Shown here in pieces: positions 13,463-26,116 of a DNA stretch of 64,000 nt (position 1 is its first letter; each line of letters opens with the position of its first letter). The notes under the pieces were generated by a model, which made no database searches, was not told where the DNA came from, and saw only the letters and a program-made list of their open reading frames with translations. This DNA is from Heliopora coerulea (taxonomy: Eukaryota; Cnidaria; Anthozoa; Scleralcyonacea; Helioporidae), in the NCBI GenBank assembly GCA_030142905.1, contig JASJOG010000033.1, positions 1,302,001 to 1,366,000 of the forward strand, in the 5' to 3' direction. The position numbers and the translations under genes are program-made.

Positions 13463-16216
13463 GATAACTCATGCAGTTTAGGTTTTTATTTTTAAGTTTT
13501 CTCGAATAATTTTTGTCAGGCTGCCGCTATCAATAGGGAGGACGAATTTAGTTTATAATGAGTTATGAACTTATTACAATAAAAAGACGCCAAATTTTCA
13601 AGATACCTAGTCTGAAAGGTGAAGGAAATGATGTAACAAAAAATCGCACTTCAAGAAAATAAGACATTACTTTGATCATGTACAGATGAATATCAAACAC
13701 AAACATCAGTTGCATTAGATAGCCATCTAACGTTGAATTATTTATCAAATGGCAAAAATGGAAATAGGTGCACGATTACAGTTGTGCGCAAATATTGCAC
13801 CTTTCAATAAGCGTCGTCAAGAATGTGATCAAGAATTATGTTCGAGTTGGCTGGATTGCTGGAAGTTATGATTGATGAACGTTGATGGAATTTTGGATTT
13901 AGACTCAAAATTTAGTGGTAAAAACCTTTTTGTTTCACATAGCCAATCTTACTCACTCTTAACCCTTCTAATGCTTGACTTTTTTTCTTCGTTCTTCCTT
14001 CGTTTTAGTTATGTTCCCTCGTTTGTCCTTTTGTTTCAAATAAAATAATTAAAGTATCAACTCGTGTACAGATGATCCAGTCTTAAAATTATCCCGAAAG
14101 TAAAGACATTCCGATCCTAGCGACCTTCAAAAGTAACGAAAAATGTAGTAGTAGCGGTGGTTACAGTGGCAGCTATAGCTAACCAATTGCAGTAATAGAA
14201 ATTGCTGTAATAGTAACAGTACCAGCAGTAGCATTACTAACAAAGTACCAATAACAAAAACAGCAGCTGTACCACTACTAACAACATTAGTAGTCCCTGT
14301 TATGAAATTCACCCGTCTTTCCTGGTTTTGCAGACCTGCATTTCTTATTTTATCTTGTTCTTACTCTTATTCTTATTCTCCAGCCAATTTATAGCCGAGC
14401 TCATGCCTTTAAAGTGCGCTTAACATCATGTCAGGGGACTCTGAACGTTTTATTTTGCTTTTAATAAAGGTTGCGTTCCAGGTATGACGTCGCAAATGCC
14501 GGGTATCATGTCACATGAAATTTCTATAAAGCGGACACCTTTCAAAGACGGACGCTTACAGCTGGTTCCGAGGGTGTCCGCTTTAGAGAGAGTTGACTGT
14601 ATTGCTGTTTTTCTGCATTAAGTAAAAAGCTTAGATATTGAATTGCATGAAGATCTAGGGTTTCTCCTATTCAGGATAAATGAATAATAAGCAAACTGGT
14701 TTGTAATGTCCCGACATAGACCTATGAACTGAATAATAATTCAGAAGAAGAAAAAAGCTCAATCTGTCACGTTCCCGCTCCTATCGGTCCACTACTCCCA
14801 CCCTTAGTGCTTTGTCAGTAATTTTCCTGCTTAGAGGTAACGTAAAATTTTCAAGATATTTCTATGACTACGTTTTAAGATGGGTTTTTCGTTCCATAAA
14901 TTAAACTTATATTTAAAAACTGACGACTACCTGTCAACGGATGAACATGTCAAATTTTACATTCATTTGACATGGATGGCATCATCGCGCAGAGAATGCT
15001 GCTAAAAGGTCAAATGAAGACAACCATTCATACCCTTGATTCTAGAAATAAGAAACTAGATCGAGAATTCCTAAATGCTTAAGGTTTATCGTTTTCAAGC
15101 AACTAGAATCTTCTGCAGTTCAGAGTTCTCTGAGCATTAAGGCTCGTAGTGTATTTTAAGTAAAGGTTGAAACGATTTGTCCTCGACTGAAATTTGAAAA
15201 ACCCTTAAATGTTTCAAAATGAATGACATTTTCTTATAACTAAAAACAGCAGACAAAACAAAAGAAAAACAAAACAAAATGGAACGGAATCGAATTTGAA
15301 ACTAACAACTTGGTTTTCATACGAGTATGCTTAAAGGGATAAAACGATAAGAAAGTAGATTTTTTTCCGAAACCAATTCCTCTTCAAGGTGAAAATTATG
15401 GGACTCTTTTGCGGTCATGAATTACTTATGAAGATGAAAATATAAATAAAAAGCAATCAGCGAAAATGACTTCGACAAAAGCGTCTGTTATCTACATCAG
15501 AAAAATATTACGTCTTTTACACCTTTATACACCTTTTTGAATATTTCAAATACTCTTCTACTTACACCTAACACAAATTTACGCACATTGCATGTTGCAA
15601 GCTACAGTCGTTTCCAAAATTATTTGTCACGCCAGTAAAATTTTCACTTTCGCCAAAAAGGTTTCGGTAAATTATCCATACTCCCCTCCCCCTCCCAATA
15701 TTGTTTAAAACGATCCATAGATACATCTGCAGCAAGGTGCAATTCATAAATCTCCTCCTGCTGAAATAACAATATTGAAACGGGAGAAGGGGGTAGAACA
15801 GTGGGATTTTGAATCGTCGTGCCAACATTTTTGAGAATGATTGTACGCGCCTATGAAATCGGCTCCTTTGACATAAAAAAATATTTGTATTCATTAAATA
15901 ATGTTCTTATGAAGTGCATATGGGCCGTTCAGGTTATCTTTTGGAACTCCTGCAACTAATAACTACCAAGCCAAGTATATTCAGCATGGTAATATAGATA
16001 ATATGCTAACAATTCTAGTGCGGCAGTTTTCAAACAAAGCAAAAAAAAGGCAATGTCCAAGAACAGGTCTTTTATTAAACGTTTCATCATTTACCAAATA
16101 GGAAATCAGGGAATTAAAATTACACATGAACTCTTTAGACAGTTTTCCTTACAGTCAGGAAAGAAAAACACACTATATTTCCTATCATGATGACAAAATT
16201 ATCATACAGCGAGATG
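13463..16216. other. No supported gene; degenerate trinucleotide repeat and TE debris
   Basis: A degenerate AGT/CAG-rich stretch lies at about 14,140-14,300 and gives an artificial leucine-rich minus frame. The MITE remnant at 14,520-14,601 is listed separately. The minus frame 15,568-15,894 has no recognisable domain. Confidence 0.5.
14520..14601. mobile_element. Remnant of a pogo/Tigger-type MITE
   Basis: CTATAAAGCGGACACC near 14,527 and its inverted form GGTGTCCGCTTTAG near 14,574 face each other, and the right side ends GAGTTGACTG followed by TA. AAAGCGGACACC-type termini with TA flanks are typical of pogo/Tigger non-autonomous elements. The interior is almost completely lost. Confidence 0.4.
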
Positions 16217-16376
16217 ATGATACTTAAAAATCGATCAGTTGGAGAGGCACATTTATTTTCACTCGAACTTCAACCTCTGCAATATTATATATGCAACCTC
16301 TGCATGATACTTCAAAAATCGATCAGTTGTGGAGGAATATTTATTTTCACTCAAACTTCAACCTGTGCAATATTCA
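16217..16376. repeat. Tandem duplication of about 70 bp, two copies
   Basis: The block GATACTT..AAAATCGATCAGTTG..CAATATT occurs at 16,217-16,285 and again at 16,307-16,376 with several substitutions, a period of about 90 bp. Both copies contain TTTATTTTCACTC and ACTTCAACCT. It creates overlapping false frames. Confidence 0.8.
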
Positions 16377-16510
16377 CAAGTTTCATTTTGTGAAGTTGAT
16401 ATCAGATGATCAAGACTTGCTCTCAAACATTGATTCCAGCAGGTGGCAGGTTTTGAATTTTGCCGGTGAAGTGTTTGGCTGCTTTTATCTTTTAATTAGT
16501 AGCATAATGG

Positions 16511-17980
16511 GTTACTATGGGGCGACGAGTGTCAATTTATTATTCAGCATCAATGGTCTCAAATTTTACCTGATTTATTTGGTTTTATCCAACAACCAAA
16601 TTCATTGCCGTAGTTCAGTTTGGTTATTTCAAATAACCAATTCACATGATTTGGTTCTATCAAATAACCAAAATAGTTTCTTCACACTCGGCGAGCATTA
16701 TTTCAAATAACCAAAATAATTTCTTCACACTAGGTGAGCATTATATCAAATAATCAAAATAATTTTTTCACACTCAGCGAGCATTATTTCAAATAACCAA
16801 AATAATTTTTTCACACTCAGCGAGCATTATTTCAAATAACCAAAATAATTTTTTCACACTTGGCGAGCTGGGCCTGCCAGTATGACGTGGTCAGAGGTCA
16901 ACACACGTGCTTCCTTACTTCGTTCACTTGCCTTTGGCGCGCTATCCAAACCCTCTTTTATGGAAGATGGTAACGCGATCGCAACAAGATTTAACGACGT
17001 CCTTAACCGGAGCTGTGAGGAGGGGGATTAATGAAGCTTTGATCCCCGCAAAAAGATGCCACAGTACAGGTAGAGTGACAGTTATGGAAACCATATAATC
17101 ATTTTGCGTCGTGGAGTCTTGACATTAACTTAAATTCAACTATTCGACCATTGTTGAATTTTGAATAATTACTTCGTTTTCCGAATACTTTATCATATCC
17201 TAGTTCTTACAGATACAAGGACAATCGTGGCTAGTGAATGTGGATCCTATTCACGATGTTCGTCTGCCACAACTTGTAGTAACGGCGACAAATCGCGGAC
17301 CTATGACACCACTGGCAACTGTATTATTTGGTCGACTTGCTTCGGCTAACAGGTCGTTGTTGCGGCGGACGGACATCGTGAATGGGACCTACATTCACTA
17401 GCCGCAACCGTACTTGTGTATGTGAGAACCAGGATATCATGATAAAATTAAAGTACTCGGATCAACGGAGTAATCATTTAAAATTCTACAATGGTTAAAT
17501 AGTTGAATGGTTGAATTAATGTCAAGACTCCAGGACGCAAAATGATTATATGATTTACATAACTATCACTCTATCTGTACTGTGACATCTTTTGCGGGCA
17601 TCAAAACTTCATTAATCCCCCTCCTCACAGCTCCGGTTAAGGACGTCGTTAAATCTTGTTACGATCGCGTTGCCATCTTCCAAAAAAGAGGATTTGGATA
17701 GCACGTCATACTAGCAGGCCCAGCTCGTCATTGGTGAAAAAATTATTTTGGTCATTTGAAATAATGCTCACTGAGTGTGAAAAAGTTATTTTGGTTGAAA
17801 TAATGCTCACCGAGTGTGAAGAAACTATTTTGGTTATTTGATATAACCAAATCGGGTGAATTGATTATATGATATAACCAAACTGGACCAAGATGAATTT
17901 TGATTATTTGATACAAATAAATCGGCTAAAATTTGACACTATTGATGTTAAATAATAAATTCACATTCGGCGCCATATAG
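16511..17980. mobile_element. Foldback-type element with two long inverted arms
   Basis: The sequence from about 16,511 returns as its reverse complement up to about 17,980. The arms are roughly 0.65-0.8 kb and meet near 17,315. Shared blocks include the outer ATTTATTATT segment, the AATAACCAAA repeat zone, the GGAGGGGGATTAATGAAG segment (17,018 against about 17,606-17,625 inverted) and the GGCTAGTGAATGT segment near the centre. The left arm is longer because it holds about three extra copies of a 43-bp subrepeat. There is no coding capacity, so it is non-autonomous; the architecture resembles Foldback/Galileo-like elements. No target duplication was resolved. Confidence 0.8.
16655..16870. 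repeat. 43-bp tandem subrepeats in the left foldback arm
   Basis: About five units built on ATTTCAAATAACCAAAATAA followed by a TTTTCACACTCAGCGAGCA segment. The corresponding right-arm zone (17,735-17,840) has only about two units in inverted orientation, so copy number changed independently after the arms formed. Confidence 0.8.
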
Positions 17981-20030
17981 GTTACTGCACTGCTTGAAAA
18001 TTCATTTTAAAAATTGCTTTCAATTGGCTTTTTCGATTTAAAAACCAGGCTTTCATTTGCGCCAATTAATAGAGTCAGCGAAATATACTATTAAGGGCCA
18101 TAAAATACGTGGCGCCGTACGTACCCTGTGATTGGTCAATTAAAGCGTTTGCATAAGCTCCGCATGCTCATGACGTCATAATTATTCTTTGTAAAGATGG
18201 TACGATATGATTGGTTCAAAGCCTTCTAAGAGGAATTTAACATCAAAAATAAAGTTGATTACTAAATGTCTAGTTCCTTGTTTATTTTATAAAAGAAACG
18301 GAAACTGTTTGTGTCAGTATGGCCTGATATAAACACTTGAAGAGTTCGGGAAAACTGTTCACCGAACTCTGTTATTTAATTGGGGTGGCTAACCGCCAAT
18401 GAAAAGGTGAAGTAAAAAATGACGGAATTGCATACCTATTGGACATCGGTTTCAGTCTCCTGAGTGGTTATCTTGGACGTGAGTCTTAGCCCTTCGCAGT
18501 CACAAAAAGCCAAATCATGTTTCTTACAGCTTGGTCCTCGTAATTTAGTCGAAAAGGGTGACAAATTTCTATTATGCTAAAGGATATGGTCAAGAACAGG
18601 TATTTCACAATGAGATGGATAAAGTGTGCCTACCAGTGAAAGTAGACCGTCGAAAATACAATTTTACGAGGTAAAAATGTTATATTTCTTAGTTTTGAAT
18701 GGAAGTTTTCAAATCAAATATTTTTGCTAATTTTTTCTTAGTTGCAGTATTGGTTTTCTTCAAACAACCAGCGTTTCTCCTTTTCTGCAATCTTTGAAAT
18801 TGTGTCAGCAAAAAAGACATCAAAATACCTGGTAGAAGACTGAAACTGACATCCCAGATGACCGCGTATAAGACTGAAACTGACTTCAAACGACCACGTG
18901 AGACTGACGTCCAAACACCTCCACATCCCCTATTTTTTGAATGGCATCATTATATAGTCCAGTGATCGGCTTGAGTTAGTTTTCCTGTTACAATACCGTT
19001 CTATGGAACTGTCAAGCTGCTGAGTAACCTTTCGACTGTCAGTCTCGGACTCACGCATTAGCTTTTGAGCGCCGAAACTTTTCCCCGTTTTGCATCAGGC
19101 TAATGCAAACACCAAACAGCCTCTAGTTTTTAAAACTTCTTAAAAATTTTCCTTAATGGCCAACAGAAGGCTTTGGCTTGAAGTTCTGTTTGAAGATGAA
19201 ATTTGTTTTCTCACTCAGTAGAAAAACTATCCGTTCACGTCAAATAAATAGAAAACGTTTTCGAGTTCAGCAAATAGTGCTAGAGCTAGATAAACGTGAG
19301 ACGGGTTGATGAAACTACGCAGAAATGGTGGATGGAACAAGAAACCTAAAGAGTGTTTCAACAGCTATTTCAAATCATTTCCAAACCCAAACAATTATTT
19401 TCACAAGCTACACATGATTAAGTTATAAACTATTTGTATTATTTTTAACGACGCAAAATAAGTAAGCATCCAAAAGTCTAAGTCATTGTCAGTAGCCCTG
19501 ATGACTGCGTCTTGGTATTCTATGTTGTGATGTGACGTTAAGGCGATCATGGTGGACGATAAATTCAAAGTTCCATAGTTTAACTGGTGACACTTCTGTT
19601 CACAAACTTTGTTCCAGTAACAAAGGAATAATGGTGATGCGGTAGGAATAAGAAAGTTCTTGCCATCGCCATCAGTCCGGCAAGCGTCCTTGAAAAACAT
19701 TCAGGCCCTAGGGTTAATTCTACTTTTTTGGGGAAAAAATAACTGCACATTTGAAAACTTTAAACTTTAGAAAATGATACAAACACTTTTGTCCGATGAT
19801 ACATGTCTTCTAGCAAAACGTCAGCAGACGAAGATGCTTGGAATAGGAAGGCAGCAAAAAATAAGCGGAAAAACAGATCGCGGAGTTGTACGTCTGGTGT
19901 ATTGTTTATTCTGTGACTGCGTGGTCGAAAATCGCAACATACTTAAAGGATATGGACGTTGCCAGCAAGTCACGTTTGTGTCTTATTTGTAATGTGTCAT
20001 ACTTTGATGCTTACATTACTTTGCATTGTG
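17981..20030. other. No supported gene
   Basis: AT-rich DNA. A 99-codon minus frame at 19,401-19,700 has natural-looking composition (one W-K-V-C-E-Q-K-C-H stretch) but no domain I recognise. Degenerate GAAACTGAC repeats lie at 18,838-18,910. Confidence 0.45.
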
Positions 20031-20038
20031 TCGCACTT

Positions 20039-20145
20039 TATTATATTGTATTGTATTGCATTGCATTGTATTGTATTGTATTGTATTGTATTGTATTCTG
20101 TTGTGTTGTGTTGTGTTGTACAGTATTGTATTGTATTTTACTGTA
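20039..20145. repeat. TTGTA/TTGCA pentanucleotide repeat
   Basis: Tandem ATTGT-type 5-mers with drift to TTGTG toward the right. All frames over it are artificial Cys, Ile, Val and Leu repeats. Confidence 0.9.
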
Positions 20146-21731
20146 ATGGTTTGTATCGTATTTTGTAATGCTGTATTGAATGGTTTTGAATTGCAACGCA
20201 TTATGTCTGTCTTGATTTGCATTGCATTACATTGTTCTGTTCTGTTTTGTTATGTTATGTTTTGTTTACGATGCTCTCAAGTTTCTTTTCGTCGGGCATC
20301 ACATTTATTGTCAATTGATTAGTTTTTGCGATTTTTCTTTTCAGTGATACGTGTTTGCTTTTAGTTTCACTGGAAAATTTTTTCACCGTCCACAGTTAAG
20401 CTTTGATATTATCATTTAATTTCGCTTAGCGCAGTATTTAAGCACGTGGATCACGTTATCTAAATAAAACAACAAATAATTTCGGTGTGTTGATCAGATG
20501 TTTACTATTTTGACGTTTACGTATTGTAATACTAACATCATTAAAATGCATCTCATGTAAAATGCAATTCATGTGAAGTCGACCAACAGTTATATTATTT
20601 GTTCGTTTGTTTGTTAGTTTGCCTATTTGTTTGGTAATTTATCTACCTGGACTGGAGTTTTCGGATTCTTGGATTCTTTTTGGAATGGAGCTGTGGAGGG
20701 ATGCAAACGGAGGAGCTGCGAATTCAGGTCCTTGATGAGAGGATGCGACGGGTGAATTCACAGCCAACAACACGGACCGTGCTGGTGCACCTATATGGGA
20801 TCGATGTTACAAAAGGAAGACAAATATTTGGCGAATAACTGTCGTGCTGGTGTTTCAATTCAATAATTGGGTAGTTATGAAAAATGACAATCAATAAAAT
20901 CATGAGTTTGAAATTACCTTGTGGGATTATGACCCAGTTGTCCGAAGAATTCAGTGCTCTGGTACTCATTCGCCGCCGCCACCAAAAATCCTTGTTAGGA
21001 GCATGAGATTCTTCTTCCCTCCCTTTTCCATAGTGCAACTTGTCCATCATATCATGGATAATTAGGCTTGGAGTAGTCCTTGTGCCATAGTACTGTAGTA
21101 CGATTGCACAATGGCCAGCACGAACTCGTGCAATATGGTATATTTAACGTCTAAAATGCTTTAAGTACAAAAGCATGTTTCTAACGCAAAAATTGCAGTA
21201 TAATTTTTGCTTCGAGTAAACATTTCCTGAGACGTAAATTTCAATTTGTAAACTCGCCCATTTTAATACCTAAAATTACTTATAGTATATCTGTATATGG
21301 ATCCTCAAAAACAGATCTTAATACTATTCAAACATACTTATAACCAGTGATGGTATTCCTTATATCAATATCTACCAAAGCTTAATCCAACTACTGTGTT
21401 TAGGCAGCAGAAACCTATATTTCCTAAGTGTAACATGGAGTGCTATAAAAGGTCTTCCATTAATCGACTTAGTTTTATATCTAATCTATTTACATAAATT
21501 TTTAGACCTTTTAATTTAGTATTTTTTTTTATTTATACTCCGTATAATTCGTAGACTTTTTTTGGTATCTCAAGGTTGCTACACATGTTATTTAATCATG
21601 TGAATTAATAAAGATTTAAAGACTTATTGAATTTAATAGTTCAAATGCTCTGTTTTGGCTTTCACATTTCAGAATCCAGACTGTTTTTCCTGGCCAAAGT
21701 ACGGCCTAAAATATCGTGCACCGCTAGTTTA
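20146..21731. other. No supported gene
   Basis: A minus frame beginning with two ATGs at about 21,050 runs 44 codons to a possible donor (CACAAG then GTAATT). It contains FWWRRRMS but no identifiable domain. Otherwise AT-rich non-coding DNA. Confidence 0.45.
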
Positions 21732-22149
21732 CAGGCAGTCTAGATGCTAAAGTAGCTGATATGAATATTTGTTTATGTCGTTAATAAAGCTACAAAAGCT
21801 GTTTTTACTTTTTTATGGCGGGCGAAAAGAAGAGAGAAGCCACTTGACGTGACTACGTTAGAATCCCAAACTCGCCCCGCACCCCTTACTGACGGCATCG
21901 CACAATTACCTAAGATTGTTTTTAAAAATTTAGTTTTTCTAAGTAGATAAATCTAAATTTTAAAAACAATCGTAGGTTATTGCGTGAAACCGTCAGTAGG
22001 GGAGCGGGGCGAGTTTGGGATTTGCACGTGGTCGTGTGACTCCTCTCTTCGTTTCGCCTGCCATAAAAAAGTAAAAACAGCTTTTATAGCTTCACTAACG
22101 ACACAAAAAAACACTTAAGCCAGCTACTTTCACATCTGGACTGCCAGTT
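21732..22149. mobile_element. 420-bp hairpin MITE
   Basis: Two arms of about 200 bp, GGCAGTCTAGATG on the left and its inverted form CATCTGGACTGCC on the right, share long blocks: AAAGCTGTTTTTACTTTTTT, CCCAAACTCGCCCCGC and GATTGTTTTTAAAA. They meet at an AT-rich centre near 21,948. The arms are diverged (roughly 80-85% by eye), so it is not recent. No coding sequence. Confidence 0.75.
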
Positions 22150-22558
22150 ACTGAAGTCAACCACTTTCATATCTGGCTGTCCTAGAATTAGTGATTATCA
22201 CAAGTTACTAGCTTTTTGGGAACGTTTGGCAAACCAGGCTAACTTAAAAGTTTAATGAAATAGAAACGGTAACCCATTAGGCAAAATTAACTGCAAAGAT
22301 GCATCTGATTCAAATGCATCCTAAATGAGCATGGACCGAATTCCACTTTGTGGAATATTAAAAGGTATTCAGATAAAGGTATTCAGCATACCTGTTTTCA
22401 TATTTTTCATTTCAACAATAGTCTCCAAAATTCAAGATTTAAATTGCAAGTTACCTAGCCCCAATGGCTGATTGTTCTAGCCCATCGATAATCGCCGTCT
22501 AGTAGACTTACGCTAAGATCAAGCGCTGCAACTGAAGTGAAATCAATACTTCATTTAT

Positions 22559-22876
22559 TGTTACGTGACGGTCGTCACGCTGTAAGAACAATCTAGAACA
22601 TTTGAACTTTTCGTAGTCATTTCTTAGTCATGTTGCTAACTCACGCTGACCAATGCTGGTGTAAGAACTTTCTAGGTTACTTAAGTCATGAACACTGTCA
22701 TGATTGTTACTAAATATAGTATATTAAGCTATTTTAGAAATTATGTAAATTACGTCATTGTTTACGGACAGACTATATAAGCACGATTCGCTCCGACCCT
22801 CAGTGTGTTTGTGTTTTGTGTGCTTAAGACTGTCACCTTTATTCAAGTCTCATTGGTGTAAAATAAGGAGTTAACA
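22559..22876 (+). mobile_element. Possible solo LTR
   Basis: A 318-bp block starts TGTTACG and ends GTTAACA (inverted ends TGTTA/TAACA). It contains a TATATAA box at 22,774-22,780 followed by a G/T-rich probable R region, as expected for an LTR promoter. No second LTR, gag/pol or clear 5-bp target duplication was found. Alternatively this is a host promoter region. Confidence 0.35.
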
Positions 22877-24226
22877 ATTGTTGTTGGAACTCTTTACTGG
22901 TAGAATTTTCATCTTTTGTCACCGCTGGGTTCTCAAAGTCTCAAGCTTTAAAGTGTCAAGAAGACAAATAAGCTTTGAACGTTTTTTTTAGTTGTTATCT
23001 TAGTTCTTTAGTTTCTTTTCTTGTTTGTAAATAAATTTTTGATTTCTTGTTACACGTCAGTAACATTATAAACCAAATAAAATATTTATTGTCTGAGGAT
23101 AACATTGACAAAAGGACCGTTAGAATCAAAACGTCTTTCTATTTGTGCCCACTTTTTATCAGATAACCATATAACTGTTTTTGCTGCATTGGATCTTCCC
23201 CCTTTCGTGTCAAATGATTACGACGTGATAGGGCAATGATGATCACCCAACTATCATGTTTTCTCGCAAAATGTTACTTCAAATCTTAACTAAACTTTCT
23301 TCCCTCCTTAAAAACAAATGTTTTGGTAAACAGTAACTCGTAAGTCTTATAACACCATAAAATCTAAAGAAATTAGGCTTATTTTCAAATACTACATGTC
23401 AATACCACGTTTTAAATTATTTTACAGCTGAGCTGAAAAATTAACGTAAAACAGAAAATATTTGAAAACGCATGTCACTTCTTGTTACGCCATTGCCTTC
23501 TCTGGAAGAACATTTATGAAAGCATGAAGTTTGCATTACAAACTAAAATAGCAACAATGGAACTTTGCTGAGGATGAACTGTAGTGTTAAATATTTATAA
23601 ATGTTTTGCCCAGAGTTAAAGAACTTTGTTGAAACCAGAATTCTATTAGTTAAGATTCTGTAATTATTTTTGTTTCCCTGCGCGTGGGGTATTCGTTAAC
23701 TATGGTGATCCAATCCCAAGCTATTTATCATCGACATGGATTGGAACCCTTTCTTAATCTGCATGAGAACTTCGTTCTGGAGCCCAACAGTTGGTGAAAA
23801 AGCATGGTGGCCGCCAGAATTGACTGGCTTGATTAAAAAACTCTGACAACGTTAACAATATTCCTAGTGATACATGCGGCAATCACATCCTTTTTTCTCA
23901 TCAAGGTCAAGTCTTTTCTTTTCTATGCCATGATATCTTCCCAACAAATTCATGAATCTAACTTTTTAGATTGCCCTTGGTAAGCAAGCGACCAGACAAC
24001 GTGCCGCCTCATTCCAAGTCTATTTATAGCATCAGTGGACACAAAGGGAATATACACATAATGTACCGAATCGTGACTTAGAAAGGACACCAAGGCAACT
24101 ATCTTTCTCAGGAATTGTAAGAAAAACATGTAACTGTTGCAACCTTGACGATATATATGGTTGATTTATGAAGTATTTGGAAGATCGTGCAGATGGTGTA
24201 ACACACGAGTAGACGAATATAAGCTT
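22877..24226. other. No supported gene
   Basis: AT-rich sequence without long frames, repeats or RNA genes that I can recognise. Confidence 0.5.
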
Positions 24227-24486
24227 AAACCTGTTGTACACGAGCGACGTAAGCATAAGGACAGAAGCGATACGAAAACAAAGCATGATATCTTCTCTGG
24301 GACTTTCGAAGATACAACAACAAGAATTTTTCTTCGTTTCGTCTTCCGTTCTGCACTTGGCTTATGCTTGGATTACGATCTTATACTTATGCTTACCACC
24401 ACCCTTATGTCGCAGGCTTGACTTCATTCCTTTGTTTTGCCTTTTATTTTGTCCTTATACGTATGCTTATGCTCATGTGTAAACCA
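24227..24486. mobile_element. MITE with TAAGCATAAG-type terminal inverted repeats
   Basis: The left end AAACCTGTTGTACACGAG continues to TAAGCATAAGGAC. The right end is the inverted form (GTCCTTATACGTATGCTTAT, then ATGTGTAAACC). The frames inside (24,161-24,482) are by-products of the repeat. Confidence 0.65.
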
Positions 24487-24495
24487 TACCTTATA

Positions 24496-24661
24496 TAAAG
24501 GCTGGTTTCCACTAAGGAAAATATGTCGTTGAAAGGAACGGACAGGAAAGTTTCCATTGTCTTGTGAACTTTCGGGCGGAACTAGTGACTTTAAGACAAA
24601 GAAAACTTTCCTGTCCGTTCCTTTCCAGAGAGACATTTCCCTTAGCGGAAACCAGCCTTTA
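24496..24661. mobile_element. 166-bp MITE with about 65-bp inverted repeats
   Basis: Begins TAAAGGCTGGTTTCC and ends with its inverted form GGAAACCAGCCTTTA. The block AAGGAACGGACAGGAAAGTT is mirrored internally. The central 35 bp is unpaired. It lies 9 bp from the previous MITE. Confidence 0.85.
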
Positions 24662-24917
24662 CCCTCAAGGAATTGTTATACAATCATCTATATAACATCA
24701 GTACATCAATGACATGACTTGGTTGAAAAACATCAAACATAATGATAAGCCAATATGGAGATTGAATATGCGTTCAGAAATGCAACGCAGGTTTTATGCG
24801 GTGATCAGAACACATACTTTCTGTTCTTTCATTTTGTAGGTTTACGTTCAAGTCATGCACGGTCCAGAGGGGTATGCGCTCTCATTGTACAATGTAATAT
24901 AACGATGCACCTGACAC

Positions 24918-25265
24918 TAAGACCCAGGGCAAACGTGGAAACGTTGTTTCCCAGCAACGTTTCCCGGACATGGCTAAACGACCAAACATTTTGTAAGGAA
25001 CGTTCACAAGTGGTGCAAACCAGTGGGTACAGTGCAGTATATACAACCAAGTCCTGTTTCTCGGATGGGCGAACGAAGAGACAACGTTTCCCAATGAAAA
25101 ATAGAGGCCGAGAAGCAAAAAATGGTTTTGAATTTGCTGAAAAAGCTTTTTTGCTTCTGCAACAATGTTCCCTAGGGTGAGCTCAATTAAGGGTGAACAT
25201 TTGAGGAAACATCTAAAATCTCAAATGTTTCCACAACAGTGTTCCCTTGTTTGCCCAGGGCCTAA
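24918..25265. mobile_element. About 350-bp MITE with CCCAGGGCAAAC termini
   Basis: The left end TAAGACCCAGGGCAAACG is mirrored on the right by TTTGCCCAGGGCCTAA. Inner segments GGAAACGTTG and CAACAGTGTTCCC also correspond. The 141-codon plus frame at 24,755-25,180 overlaps the element and is not a gene. Confidence 0.7.
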
Positions 25266-26116
25266 AGAATAAAGGATAGCGAGACAACTTAGGGAAGCGG
25301 GAAGCTTAGCGTTGGGCTAATACTGCGTTTTGTCCCCATGCTTCCGTCGTTACAACTGATCAACAATGACGGTTGACCACAACGAGGGGACATAATTTGC
25401 CACCCTCCAGTTTGTGGATCAATAAGCAAACACCGTGGCTACGTTTACTGCAATGTACAAGTTTTACACTTGAATTTTTCGTTCAAAGCTACAGACATGA
25501 ATAGTTTGTAGTCCCAACAGTATTTTTACGTCGTCCCAGTACTGCCCAGTAGGTAACCGAATACATTTTTCACGGCTACATTGGCACACCAAACGTGGAG
25601 CTTTTTAAGTTGTTTAGATGTTGACCAACAAACCAGAATTGTTTAGAAGGTGTTAAAACAACACCCACAGTTGATTACAACGTCAATAATATGTTCTATT
25701 CAAATGCCGAAACATAAAAGCCACTTTGTTGAATGTCGTTGTTGTACTAGATAGCTTAAACTCTCTTTCGATATATTGAGTGTGAAACTGAACTATTCTT
25801 TTGCCACATTACCCAGTAAGCAACCGTCTCGATGCCTAAGACATCTGAAACTAAGTCATAGTAGATGTGTACTTCTGCAAGGATTAGACAACTTCATGAC
25901 CAAATCCTTGCCGATCGTGTTTAGGGGAAAATTCAAGGTAAAAAAGGCATTTAAATAAGTGTGATATTCGAAATGTCTCCAGTTCTTTAACATTCTATCC
26001 ATTCCTCAGAGAAACCGTCTAGTATTCTTAACTCGGTCTTCTAAATTCCGCTGTCTTAACATTGCCCAATGTTTTGAGACAGAAGCAAAGCAGCGATTTC
26101 CTTTCAATTTTTAAGT
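25266..26116. other. No supported gene
   Basis: AT-rich sequence; the only frame (25,776-25,958) is short and unsupported. Confidence 0.5.

Noticed and set aside
19401..19700. 99-codon minus frame with natural-looking composition
   Set aside because: No recognisable domain, no convincing acceptor or donor, and a frame of this length is expected by chance in 64 kb; kept only as a note.
20016..20322. Cys/Ile/Val/Leu-rich frames
   Set aside because: Translations of the TTGTA repeat.
20724..21050. ATG-started minus frame with a possible GTAATT donor
   Set aside because: Weak donor, no domain, and no following exon found.
24755..25180. 141-codon plus frame
   Set aside because: Runs across a MITE whose two ends are clearly recognisable; no domain.
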